Shown: positions 47,301-55,203 of the stretch, one piece after another
How positions within the stretch are numbered: position 1 is the stretch's first letter
Layout of the letters: the number at the start of each line of letters is the position of its first letter
Assembly: GCA_002901265.1 (NCBI GenBank)
Contig: PPHI01000095.1
Coordinates: 1 to 64,000, forward strand
Source of the DNA: Rhodopirellula baltica
GTDB lineage: Bacteria > Planctomycetota > Planctomycetia > Pirellulales > Pirellulaceae
Direction of reading: 5' to 3'
DNA: 64,000 bases
Position numbers and translations under genes: made by a program
The notes under the pieces: model-generated
What the model saw: the letters and a program-made list of their open reading frames with translations, nothing else
Databases searched by the model: none
What the model was told of the DNA's origin: nothing

Positions 47301-47670
47301 ACACGGTCGCTTCGGATGTAAGTTGAAACGCCCAGACACACCCCGACGGATCACGCAGAATCGCCGCATGCAGCGGTTGCAGTTCGCGATGCCGGATCGC
47401 ATGTGTCTCCACGCCATCAAGCGGAGTTGGTTCACGCCCGACCAACGTCACATCGTTGATCGCGATGACTTCGCTCGCGTTTTGATACTCGATCGATGGC
47501 CGGTTTCGACCAGCCACTTCGGTACCGAGTGAGTCATTGCCAAGCGTGCGAAGCAGTTGCTCGGCTTGCTGCCACGGAAAATCGCAGCGATCGCAGACGC
47601 CCTGCCCTGCCCCGTTTGAGTTCGCGGCGGGCGGGATGATCGAGTGGCCGCAGCTTGGACAAGTCTTCAA
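44335..47670 (-). CDS. ABC transporter (FHA-like, ATPase, permease) fused to an alpha/beta hydrolase
   Basis: One uninterrupted frame of 1111 residues. Order: a zinc ribbon (CPSCGHSI, then CDRCDF); an FHA-like region; an ABC ATPase with VVGPSGCGKSTLLETI, HQLSGGQLRRFRIAGALL and VIVLDEPDSGLD; an ABC2-type (ABCG-like) membrane domain of about six helices; a further hydrophobic segment (ATTAILLIGLMTGMPEG) that resembles a signal anchor; and a lipase-like hydrolase with VIVFVHGLEGG and the nucleophile LVAHSLGGLVSL. Candidates for the acid and base are in DGAVS and PLTHLGLVSD. The hydrolase is predicted outside the cytoplasm. The start is TTG at 47670. Export plus cleavage of a lipid-like substrate is an inference. 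Confidence 0.88.
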   Translation of the reverse strand: MKTCPSCGHSIIPPAANSNGAGQGVCDRCDFPWQQAEQLLRTLGNDSLGTEVAGRNRPSIEYQNASEVIAINDVTLVGREPTPLDGVETHAIRHRELQPLHAAILRDPSGCVWAFQLTSEATVFVDGRPCTAGQLRPGIVLQLGPLAWRLDHSTDRLHPVRPIAGFDLGIDAEVPGRLCRSEVTLCHGEMTAVVGPSGCGKSTLLETIRDGSGLKSEIDVTGRVYFVPQKDLVHGDLRLGDALETIGQIYGREVLPYEIDEALDAVGLPIEAKERFPHQLSGGQLRRFRIAGALLSGAGVIVLDEPDSGLDHQTADEIISLLRSLSVCGATIVAVTHHRHVLEQFDRIVQMGTNPSGGQIVSTENQSDAPSLKLPPDDHWESTKGLRRFRILLRRDRQKLTSPRLTRFAIGKYALPQLAIGLLLVPILFAIAVAISVPTDPDRDVADGLYGSILPIARLGFMAVISVIWMSASASHLAITRDRELIDYERSHGISIGAMLLSKALTLGIASIVQTLVFFVLLDAIRYRYLDLSYFIDERFSQLGGVALCLVTVSIAATMLGLLISVLAGRTPLLAAAMLPVVMMIQILFSVPFAVSNPDGYEPLADYARLSIATDEETADTEDDDAFAWEDEAEPRPLWATSLISYATLSRYGDMWLRSFAVSPEPPQNTLADNEDIALTVPWRSATVLLGVSFGCFVMAITTLKMQSTRLGRSRPLPRLATTAILLIGLMTGMPEGRLLWGDEQPAAPNVKIEIPIVDGRYDTNAIVQAFGGRSEPTPHLRELDGQDRLGLVALELVGKIKFSLSDEMLKIELVKTPKWELMRQLAPPRLVGRDDAIGKDDVIVFVHGLEGGATTFASAQKELDRRGIAWMRFEYPNDGPPDEIGKLLAQQLDDFTSDSPNTRLHLVAHSLGGLVSLAAINHDDLPAGAIANVFTLGTPFGGSTLASFHDELELFDVLFRLATVTRGALNTVADGQGEAARALRPGSDFLLELLRQPRPEGIPFHIAAGTKSFLTDQRRQQLSKSLPQELQRLRIDPNYAERIEKLLQADELDDGAGDGAVSIASATMLPNPQTQIEFPLTHLGLVSDLEPLRWVLKTAGLDQEVPQPSP
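47600..47613 (-). repeat. G-rich dispersed motif, copy in the ABC-hydrolase gene
   Basis: GGGGCAGGGCAGGG on the - strand, read as GAGQGV between the two Cys pairs of the N-terminal zinc ribbon. Confidence 0.8.
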
Positions 47671-47721
47671 AACAGGAACCGAGTGCGTGTGTCGATTGGT
47701 GTGGCTGGTGACTTGCGCTGA

Positions 47722-48885
47722 TTATTTACTCAGAACCGTCGCTTCGTAGCGAAAGTCGGTTTGGACGTCGCGTTGCCATTTGGTGCCGAACAGCAAGTGG
47801 TTTTTGCTGCGGACGTCGGCTTTGATGTCGCAGGAACCGTTGGCTTGCAAGATCAGGTAGTCTTCCTTGCCAAAGTAAACGCGACCTTGAATCCCACGAA
47901 TGCGTGCGTCGTATTGTTTGGCGTTGTCATCCAGCATCAGTTTCAAATCGCCGTTTTGGATCGCCAACTGTCGACAGGTTTTGCCTTCGTAAACGGCATC
48001 ACGCAGGTACCGTAACTGCAGCGATCCGTCGGACGTGCCGCCGCCATGGACCATCATTGAACTGGCGTTGTCAGCGCTGACTTCCCAGCTGTCATTGACG
48101 CGGTGATTGAGGTTATCCATCACATAGTAATCCAGCAGCGGATCGGCGGCCTGTGCCCAGCGTCGGATGTCGTCCAGCTTGACCGTGACGGGGCCGGCCG
48201 TTTGTCGAACTTTGGTGATCCCCAGCCCGTTGGACCAGATCACTTCGAACGTGCAGCCAGAATACTGCGCGGGGTCTTCGACCAAGCGAGCTTCTTCGAT
48301 TTGAGTTAGGCGTTCGACATCGAAGCCGCCGACTTCGGCGAGACGCGTGAGTGCCTTTTCATAACGCGGGTCGACTTTGCCATAAGTGACCAGCAGCTTG
48401 TACGCAACGTCCGCTGGCGGGAGGGCCGTCCGCGTCACGTCCAGAAGTTGTTCCATGCCGATTTTGAAGATCGGCGATGTGTCACTAAAGTCGGCGACGC
48501 GCAAACGCTTGTCGCTGACGATGCGTTGCTGAGACGCTTCGAGGACTTCGATCTGAAAGGTGATGTCACCCAGTTTGTTTTCCAGGACCGTCGTCTTTCC
48601 CGAGTAGCGGTTGGTGTAGACGACATTGGTTCGGCCTTCGATGCCCCAGTTCTCGTTGACCGCCAAACCTTGCAGACGCAGGACTTTGGTTGCCGCCCAG
48701 CTTTTGCCAACCGGATAGCGTTGGCTGAGTTCCCGTTCGTCGATCTTTTCGCCCGGCGTTGCCGATTCCGAATCAACCGTCAACCAGTCACTGGTGTTTT
48801 CGGCGCTGGCTGTACCTCCTGGAAAGAGGCATCCTAAAAACAGCGATGCGCACAACGCGAATGAAGGGATTGATTTTTGCGTCAT
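47722..48885 (-). CDS. Exported protein of unknown function
   Basis: 387 residues from the ATG at 48885; a longer in-frame start at 48948 would bury the signal peptide. The signal (SFALCASLFLGCLFPGGTASA) is clear. The mature part is beta-rich with no recognised motif (ALTRLAEVGGFDVERL, FGKEDYLILQANGSCDIKAD). It lies between the ABC-hydrolase fusion and the pseudokinase on the same strand, and could be part of one unit with them. Confidence 0.78.
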   Translation of the reverse strand: MTQKSIPSFALCASLFLGCLFPGGTASAENTSDWLTVDSESATPGEKIDERELSQRYPVGKSWAATKVLRLQGLAVNENWGIEGRTNVVYTNRYSGKTTVLENKLGDITFQIEVLEASQQRIVSDKRLRVADFSDTSPIFKIGMEQLLDVTRTALPPADVAYKLLVTYGKVDPRYEKALTRLAEVGGFDVERLTQIEEARLVEDPAQYSGCTFEVIWSNGLGITKVRQTAGPVTVKLDDIRRWAQAADPLLDYYVMDNLNHRVNDSWEVSADNASSMMVHGGGTSDGSLQLRYLRDAVYEGKTCRQLAIQNGDLKLMLDDNAKQYDARIRGIQGRVYFGKEDYLILQANGSCDIKADVRSKNHLLFGTKWQRDVQTDFRYEATVLSK

Positions 48886-48971
48886 GATTTTGGCTGGGTT
48901 GATTGGCGTCGTGGTTGGCAACGCGTTTGGTAAACCGGCAACTGTCAAATGGGACTGTGTGGCGTGTTATT

Positions 48972-50789
48972 TTAAAACGGCAGCGAATCGAGTGGGTCGA
49001 GAACTTTCTTGCCGATCGGTTGTGGCGTTTCGGCAGGACGAGTTGTTTCGCCAGAGATCGTTTCGAGCTTGATCGGTGGTCCGTAGGAGGCGTCCGTCAT
49101 CACGTAGACCGCATAGCCGCTCTCGCTGTCTTCGAGCTTGAGCTCTTTCGCCAATTGCCAGATCAACAGCGGGCTGTCAAACGTGTGGTCGATCACGGTC
49201 GAGTTCCAAAGCGTTCCGTCAACTTGCAGCCAGAGGCGGAGCGTGTCGCCCGCGATGTAATTCTTGACTGGCAAACTGATTTTCGGTCGTTGGCCTTCTT
49301 TGCCCGTCCAAACCCACTTTTCGGATTCCGAATCGTTCGACGTTGCGAAGCCAATGACATGGGCGGTTTCTTCGGTCGCGTCGTTGGCATTCGCATTGAT
49401 GATCGTCAATTCAAAGTCACGTGATTCGATCGCTTGGGCCAACCAGTCGCCCAGAAAATCTTTCACGCGTCCCGACGCCATTAGCGAATGTTGTTCCTTG
49501 ATCTGTTCAAGCGACTTGTCGCTGCGGGCCCAGGTGGACCATCGCGAATGGGCTTCGTTCAGTGAATCGATGCGAGACAGGATTGCATCGAACGCGGCCG
49601 AGTCCCAGGGCTGGTCGACAAACCGCTGCACTCGAAGACGCAGGGTTTGGTCAAAGGCACGCCATTGCTTTTGGCCTTTTTGGGCGAGGATCTGTTGAAG
49701 TGACGCCCGCCATGTTGCGGGATATTCATCGTCGGCAGATTGAATCGCGTCGGCCAATGCCCGTCCGGCAATCCCGCTTTTCCAGCGTGCTTGGTCCTTG
49801 GCGAGTTGATTGACGGTGACAACCGGGGCTACGACGGGAGCGGCGGTACCGTTTGATGGTGGCGTTTGTGTCGAGGAGGCAGCGAGCATGGCGAGTTCTG
49901 CGGCGCGATCCGTGGCCAGCTTTTCCAGCCGAGTCATTTCGACTTGTGCTTCGGTCAATTGACTCTCAAGCGAGTCCAACGCCTGCTGACTCTGCTGTCT
50001 GGATTGCATCGTCAGATACACATTCAGCGAGGTGCCGATGACAGTGATCGCGCCGAACAGTATCGCCAGTCGGGTTAGCTTGATGTAAGTTTGGTTCTCG
50101 TCGATCTGACGAACAAGCGACTTGGGGTCCAGCGACTGGGACTGTGATCGCTCGATCAATCGGATGGCAACTTTGCGGATCCCGCGATTGCCACGTGCGT
50201 GTTTTAGATTCTTGACCAGCTTTTCGGCGAACTTGCCGTCTTGTCGGCAGAGCTGCCAGATCTTCGCGACAGTGGTCGTTCCCAGAGCGAGTTCGGCGAT
50301 CACGATTCCCAAGGCGTACCAATCGTCGTCGGCTGTTGCGGCCTTGCCCTGGCGCAAGCGATCTTCGGTGAAGTACATCGCTTCGGGATCGCCGGCGTGG
50401 ACCATGTCCGTCTCGCTGCCTTTTCCGGCGGCGGTTGCCATCCGATCGGGATCGATCCAAAGGGTCGCGAGCGGTTCGGACGTGGTGCCACGATTGTGGA
50501 ATTGGTTGAGCGCGATCCGTCCGTACGCGATCGGCCCACCGGCGAGACGCTGTTGGTGTAGCCGGTCGAGTGAGCGGACCACATCGGCAAACGACCGGAA
50601 CAGCCGTTGTCTGGCTATCGGGTTTAGACCGTCGACTTGCAATTGTTGGAACGAATCGAAAGCGTGCCGCAGCGGTTGATTTCGGGCTGCGTCGTCGCTG
50701 CCGTTGGCAAACGAAAGCGGGATGGAAATTCCCGGTAGAAATTGGCCGGCTTCCAGCGATGTGACGTCGAGAGGGTCGTGGGCGTTCAT
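48972..50789 (-). CDS. Membrane pseudokinase-like protein with coiled coil
   Basis: About 605 residues from the ATG at 50789. The N-terminal third resembles the C-lobe of Hanks kinases (DDDWYALGIVIAELALG matches subdomain IX, and DPEAMYFTEDRLRQG stands where the activation segment/APE would be). There is no glycine loop, VAIK lysine, HRD or DFG, so catalysis is unlikely. A membrane helix (LAILFGAITVIGTSLNVYL) is followed by a coiled coil and a beta-rich C-terminal domain predicted outside the cytoplasm. A regulatory or sensing role is inferred. Confidence 0.75.
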   Translation of the reverse strand: MNAHDPLDVTSLEAGQFLPGISIPLSFANGSDDAARNQPLRHAFDSFQQLQVDGLNPIARQRLFRSFADVVRSLDRLHQQRLAGGPIAYGRIALNQFHNRGTTSEPLATLWIDPDRMATAAGKGSETDMVHAGDPEAMYFTEDRLRQGKAATADDDWYALGIVIAELALGTTTVAKIWQLCRQDGKFAEKLVKNLKHARGNRGIRKVAIRLIERSQSQSLDPKSLVRQIDENQTYIKLTRLAILFGAITVIGTSLNVYLTMQSRQQSQQALDSLESQLTEAQVEMTRLEKLATDRAAELAMLAASSTQTPPSNGTAAPVVAPVVTVNQLAKDQARWKSGIAGRALADAIQSADDEYPATWRASLQQILAQKGQKQWRAFDQTLRLRVQRFVDQPWDSAAFDAILSRIDSLNEAHSRWSTWARSDKSLEQIKEQHSLMASGRVKDFLGDWLAQAIESRDFELTIINANANDATEETAHVIGFATSNDSESEKWVWTGKEGQRPKISLPVKNYIAGDTLRLWLQVDGTLWNSTVIDHTFDSPLLIWQLAKELKLEDSESGYAVYVMTDASYGPPIKLETISGETTRPAETPQPIGKKVLDPLDSLPF

Positions 50790-50908
50790 CGTCGAAAAAG
50801 GCACCAATGGGATATCAGGCAGGGCGCGGGGCGGTTTGAAAAACCATAGCACATCGCTGCCCTGATCATCACACACCGACCTGATTCATCATGGCCGGCA
50901 GGTTGGCT

Positions 50909-51481
50909 TTAGCGAACGTCGATCCAATCCATCCCGGCCGATTCGGCAGCTTGGAAACCCAAGGGCGAATCCTCGAACACCACGCATCGTTTCGGGTCGA
51001 CGCCCAGCCGCGATGCCGCTTCTAGGAACACGTCCGGTTCGGGTTTGTGCAGTTCGGTGTCTTCGCTGGCGACGATTGTTTCAAACAGGTCCGCGATCCC
51101 GAGTGCATCGAGTTGGCGCTGGACGATGTCACGGCCGCTACCACTGGCAACCGCCATCGGCTTTTTTCCATGAAACGCCCGGGCGATTTCACAAACGTCG
51201 ACTTTCGGCTGGACCTGGACGATCAATTCGGTAAACGCGACCTCTTTTTCATCGGCTACGTTTGGGGGATCGACGACCACTTTTTGTTCGTCCGCTAAGA
51301 TCCGCACGATCGAAGCACTGGGCATGCCTCCCATCGCATAAAATCGTTCGGTGGTGAACTCGATCCCGTAACGCAGCAGTGTTACACGCCATGCGACATA
51401 GTGCAGTGGCATCGAATCTGCCAATGTGCCGTCGCAGTCAAAGATCAGTCCGTCATACTTCTCAAAATCGTTCGCATTCAT
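50909..51481 (-). CDS. HAD-superfamily phosphatase (beta-phosphoglucomutase-like)
   Basis: 190 residues from the ATG at 51481. Motif I is FDCDGTLADSMPLHY, motif II the Ser in AVASGSGRD, motif III the Lys in ELHKPEPDVFLEA, and motif IV FEDSPLGFQAAESAG. The helical cap is of the beta-phosphoglucomutase/phosphatase subclass. The substrate is probably a small sugar phosphate or similar. It is divergent from the GspE-type gene, with 69 bases between starts. Confidence 0.88.
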   Translation of the reverse strand: MNANDFEKYDGLIFDCDGTLADSMPLHYVAWRVTLLRYGIEFTTERFYAMGGMPSASIVRILADEQKVVVDPPNVADEKEVAFTELIVQVQPKVDVCEIARAFHGKKPMAVASGSGRDIVQRQLDALGIADLFETIVASEDTELHKPEPDVFLEAASRLGVDPKRCVVFEDSPLGFQAAESAGMDWIDVR

Positions 51482-51550
51482 ACCGACAGAATTGCACAAC
51501 CCTCCAGTTCTAGGAACCCGCCCTCTGTTTCGTTCAACGGGTCAGCGACA

Positions 51551-52795
51551 ATGAATCAGCCGCCACCGATCAATCCTACCGTCAAGTCCAGCCTGAATAT
51601 CGATCGCGAGACCTTGCAGTCCGATAAGTCCGGTGCGGAGAACATTGCGTTTTGTGACTCCGTCTTTGTCAAGGCATTCAAAGCCGGTGCGTCGGACATC
51701 CATTTCGAACCGTTCGCGCAAGCCTTTCGTGTTCGCATGCGAGTCGACGGGGATTTGTCGCAAATCGCCGCCGGGCCAGCCGCCGATTACCCCCAGATCG
51801 CGTCGCGTGTGAAGATTCTGTCAGAATTGGACATCGCCGAACGCCGCCGGCCTCAAGAGGGCCGTTTGCGGCTGACCATCGAAGACCGCGCGGTCGATTA
51901 CCGGGTTTCGCTGGTTCCGACCCGCTTCGGCGAAAAGATCGTCTTGCGGGTGGTCGATGCGACTGGCCTGAAGGCCGACCTGACCAAGCTAGGCATGTCC
52001 AGCCGAGAAGCCCAGTTGATGAATGCGGCCACCGCCCGCCCCGACGGGATGATCTTGGTCACCGGGCCAACCGGCAGTGGTAAAACGACGACGCTCTATT
52101 CGGCGCTGAATCAACTGAACCGGATGGACCGAAACGTTTCGACCATCGAAGACCCCGTCGAGTTTGATGTGTTCGGCATCACACAAATCAACGTGCGCCG
52201 TGATTTGAACATGGACTTTCCGCAAGTCCTCCGGTTGTTATTGCGGCAAGACCCCGATGTGATCCTGGTCGGCGAAATCCGCGACACGGAAACGGCCAAA
52301 ACCTCGTTTCAAGCTGCACTGACCGGGCACATGGTGTTGTCGACGCTGCACACCAATGACACCGCTTCGGCGATCGCGCGTCTAAGAGACATGGACGTGG
52401 AGCCGTTTTTGATCAACTCGGCTTTGAACCTGATCATCGCTCAGCGTTTGGTTCGGCGGATCTGCCAGCACTGCCGTACCCCGGTGCAGATCTCGGCTGC
52501 ACAGCTCAAGTCACTTGGCATCAGTGAAGATCAAGCGGCGAAGGCGACGTTCTGCCGTGGACAAGGCTGTACCAAGTGCAACGGTTCGGGGGCACGTGGT
52601 CGTGTCGCGATCTTCGAAATGCTTGACATGAGTGCGAACATTCGAGACCGAGTGTTTGAGAATGCTTCGGCGGATGAGATCAAACGACAAGCGATCAAGG
52701 AAGGCATGCGGACGCTTCGGATCAGCGCACTCGCCAAAGCGTTTCAGGGCGTGATCACGCTGGACGAAGCGTCGATCTATGCTTCGCGGGATTGA
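51551..52795 (+). CDS. GspE/PilB-type secretion ATPase without N-terminal domain
   Basis: 414 residues from the ATG at 51551. It has the N2/C domains of type II secretion and type IV pilus ATPases: DIHFEPFAQAFRVRMRVDG, Walker A TGPTGSGKTTTLYSAL, the Asp box TIEDPVEF, Walker B DPDVILVGEIRD and a His box TGHMVLSTLHTND. A zinc site follows in CQHCRTP and CTKCNGSGARGR. The N1 domain that docks to GspL/PilC partners is absent. No other secretion or pilus gene is near, so it is an orphan here. The last 19 bases overlap the convergent transporter gene. Confidence 0.93.
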   Translation: MNQPPPINPTVKSSLNIDRETLQSDKSGAENIAFCDSVFVKAFKAGASDIHFEPFAQAFRVRMRVDGDLSQIAAGPAADYPQIASRVKILSELDIAERRRPQEGRLRLTIEDRAVDYRVSLVPTRFGEKIVLRVVDATGLKADLTKLGMSSREAQLMNAATARPDGMILVTGPTGSGKTTTLYSALNQLNRMDRNVSTIEDPVEFDVFGITQINVRRDLNMDFPQVLRLLLRQDPDVILVGEIRDTETAKTSFQAALTGHMVLSTLHTNDTASAIARLRDMDVEPFLINSALNLIIAQRLVRRICQHCRTPVQISAAQLKSLGISEDQAAKATFCRGQGCTKCNGSGARGRVAIFEMLDMSANIRDRVFENASADEIKRQAIKEGMRTLRISALAKAFQGVITLDEASIYASRD

Positions 52796-53721
52796 TCGCG
52801 TTTGCTGAAGCGGCTGGCGATCACGGTGTCGCAAACCAATTGTCCGATGTGGTAGATCATCATCGGCAGCACGCTGACACCGCAATCGATCGCGATCTGT
52901 AATCCGACCATCAGTGTTTTTTGGCTGGCCGCAAAGCTGACCGCGATTTGTTCTTCGCGTGGCAGCTTGACGATTGCCGCCCAGACATAGCCAATCACGA
53001 GTGCTGTCAGGTGCACCGAGATCGCCGCGATCCCGACGGCGGTGATCATCGCAACGTCGCTGCCAGAATCGTCACCATAGCTTCGACTGACGATCGCGCC
53101 GAAGAACACCATCACCAAAATTCCCAGCTGGGCGAAGAACGACAGACGCGTTTTATTGCGGTCGGCCCAATCGCTCAGCCCCATTCGCCGCATGCCTTGG
53201 GCGATGACCAGCGGCAGCACGACAAACCAAAGTAGCTTTTCCATCTGCGCCAGCGGCGCGACTCGGGTGTGCATCGCCAGCACCATTTGGACGCCCAGCG
53301 GAACGACGGCGATGCACGCAAGGTTGGTGACGACGGTGGTGATCATCGCGATCGAGTCGTCACCGCCAGCTTTGCGGGTCCATACTGACGCGGAAGCCAA
53401 GGTGCATGGCACCAATCCCACGACGAAAAGCCCGCCGGCATACTCTGTCGGAAGGAAAAACATCATCGGCCAGCAGAGCAGCGGCACGCCGATCATGTTG
53501 ATGCCAATTGCTAGCAGACTAGCCGTTGGGGAGCGAACGCTGCGGCGGATCGCATCGGGGCGAAGCGTGATCCCCATCGCCCACATCACGGCGAACAAAA
53601 TCGCAGACCGCAATCCGCTTTTGCTAGCAAGTCCGGCGAAGGATTCGGCGCCCAGATGGCCGATCCCGTATGCGATCGCCAGTGCTAGCAAAAACCATTG
53701 CGCGCGAATTCTGCGGAACAT
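52777..53721 (-). CDS. Bile acid:sodium symporter (BASS) family transporter
   Basis: 314 residues from the ATG at 53721; the longer frame to 53913 adds 64 residues without membrane character. About nine or ten hydrophobic segments are visible, with GLVPCTLASASVWTRKAGGD matching the family's conserved helix-break region and VTNLACIAVVPLG following. The substrate (bile-acid-like, organic anion or other) is unknown. It is convergent with and overlaps the GspE-type gene and is divergent from the gene at 53801. Confidence 0.85.
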   Translation of the reverse strand: MFRRIRAQWFLLALAIAYGIGHLGAESFAGLASKSGLRSAILFAVMWAMGITLRPDAIRRSVRSPTASLLAIGINMIGVPLLCWPMMFFLPTEYAGGLFVVGLVPCTLASASVWTRKAGGDDSIAMITTVVTNLACIAVVPLGVQMVLAMHTRVAPLAQMEKLLWFVVLPLVIAQGMRRMGLSDWADRNKTRLSFFAQLGILVMVFFGAIVSRSYGDDSGSDVAMITAVGIAAISVHLTALVIGYVWAAIVKLPREEQIAVSFAASQKTLMVGLQIAIDCGVSVLPMMIYHIGQLVCDTVIASRFSKRDQSREA

Positions 53722-53800
53722 AGGAACCGGTCTACCGGTGACAGGGTCGGGAAACTTAAGATAGGCAAGCCGGCTGCAATCGTCTTTTATAGGTGCATGG

Positions 53801-55108
53801 ATGCATGAACGAACCCAGCGAGCGATCGCTCGATTGTTGTTCGTTTTCTGCTGCGCGGTGCCGACCTGTTTGGTTTTAACAACCATTCTGATCACTTGGA
53901 CACCATGGTACACCCAACGACAGCTCTCACGAATCGAGTATGAGCTGGGTCGCGAGACGGGACTGGTGGTTCACATCGACGAGTTCGACCAGGTCGCACC
54001 AGGAAAATACGCCCTGCAGCAAGTCCGCTTGGACGATCCCGAAACCGGATCCACCGTCGCCGAAATTCGGTTGGTCGATTTCTATCGCGGCGAACGTCAG
54101 ATCGGGATGCTGTTGCACCAGGTGACGATTCGGTCATCGGGTCTGGGGCGAGCGTGGTCGCTGGTGCATGGGCGGTTGCTGTCGTCGCCGACGCACACGA
54201 CGTTGCCGATCAAGGTCGAAGCCCGCGACGTGAACATCGTCAGCAGCGTCGGTTCGCTTCCGTTCAATCATCTGAAGGCCGACGTGATGCCAGAGGACGA
54301 AGGCGTTCGTCTGGTGGTGGAGGCTCGCGATCGGATGGACCCGAATCAGCCAAGCGTCCGTGCGGAGATCTTTCGCGATCGCAGCGGGGACCGCCCGAGC
54401 AGTCGTGTGGTGTTGTCGACCGATGGGACCGCCCTGCCCTGTTCTGCTTTGGCCGAGTACGTGCCGGCGGCCGGAATGTTGGGCAGCGACGCGCTGCTGA
54501 CCGGGACGCTGAAATGTGTCGAGACGCCGGACGGCTGGACTCTCGATTTAGGCGGGTGCTCGCTAACCAACCTGCAGCTGGTCGATTTAACGCGTTCCTT
54601 GCGATACCGGGTGGTTGGCAAAGCGAACATGCATTTGACGCGGTGCAAAATCACACCAGGGGGGTGGGTGAGCGCTGTCGGCGAAATCGAAGCGACCGAT
54701 TTGGGGCTACCGCAGCGAGTGCTGCAGGGGATGCAAGATCAGCTCGGTTGGAAGCTGGATCCGCAGGTTATCGCGAACCCAAACGGAATCGAGTGCAAGC
54801 TTGCCGCGGTTCATTTTGAGGTCGTTGACGAGACGACCACCTTGACTGGTATTTGTCATCGTTTCCGCGATTCGTTAGGGTCAGGGGTAGCACTGTATGC
54901 CTACGGGCAGGAGCTTGGTTGGACTGACGGTCGCTCGATTCCTTCGGGACAAATCACCGCCTTTGTTGATCCGCCCGGCCGTTCACTGGGTGTGTTCAAC
55001 CAAGTCTTTTTGCCTTCGACGCCCGCAGTTTCGATCGCGTCGGACCCCCGCGCGGAGATCCGAGATACGCTGCCCTATAGCGGTGGTCCGGCCATTCGGC
55101 AAAGGTAA
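53801..55108 (+). CDS. Membrane-anchored protein of unknown function (AsmA-like character)
   Basis: 435 residues. One N-terminal helix (LLFVFCCAVPTCLVLTTILI) leads to a beta-rich extracytoplasmic region with repeated short strands (VHIDEFDQVAPGKYALQQVRL, split by charged turns). The pattern of a single anchor followed by amphipathic strands, with statements like 'VEARDVNIVSSVG', recalls AsmA-type lipid-transfer proteins, but this is weak. It is divergent from the BASS gene and 95 bases upstream of putA. Confidence 0.7.
   Translation: MHERTQRAIARLLFVFCCAVPTCLVLTTILITWTPWYTQRQLSRIEYELGRETGLVVHIDEFDQVAPGKYALQQVRLDDPETGSTVAEIRLVDFYRGERQIGMLLHQVTIRSSGLGRAWSLVHGRLLSSPTHTTLPIKVEARDVNIVSSVGSLPFNHLKADVMPEDEGVRLVVEARDRMDPNQPSVRAEIFRDRSGDRPSSRVVLSTDGTALPCSALAEYVPAAGMLGSDALLTGTLKCVETPDGWTLDLGGCSLTNLQLVDLTRSLRYRVVGKANMHLTRCKITPGGWVSAVGEIEATDLGLPQRVLQGMQDQLGWKLDPQVIANPNGIECKLAAVHFEVVDETTTLTGICHRFRDSLGSGVALYAYGQELGWTDGRSIPSGQITAFVDPPGRSLGVFNQVFLPSTPAVSIASDPRAEIRDTLPYSGGPAIRQR
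54432..54441 (-). repeat. G-rich dispersed motif, copy in the AsmA-like gene
   Basis: CAGGGCAGGG on the - strand, here inside a + strand gene. This shows that the orientation follows the chromosome and not the host gene. Confidence 0.75.
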
Positions 55109-55150
55109 AGGGGCTGGACATTCAGTAGCCTTGGCTTGAGTTGAAGGTTG

Positions 55151-55197
55151 ATTTGCAATCTGCTTAGCAGTGCTAAGATGAAATTTCACCTCAGGAG
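55151..55197 (+). promoter_or_regulatory. putA upstream region: perfect palindrome over a putative -10 box, plus ribosome-binding site
   Basis: CTTAGCA-G-TGCTAAG (55163-55177) is a perfect 7-bp inverted repeat with one central base. It overlaps TAAGAT (55174-55179), a plausible -10. TTGATT (55148-55153) lies 20 bases upstream and TTGCAA (55153-55158) 15 bases upstream, neither at ideal spacing. AGGAG at 55193-55197 is 6 bases before the ATG at 55204, one of the few good Shine-Dalgarno sites in the window. A repressor site for proline control is inferred. Confidence 0.55.
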
Positions 55198-55203
55198 AAA
55201 TTG

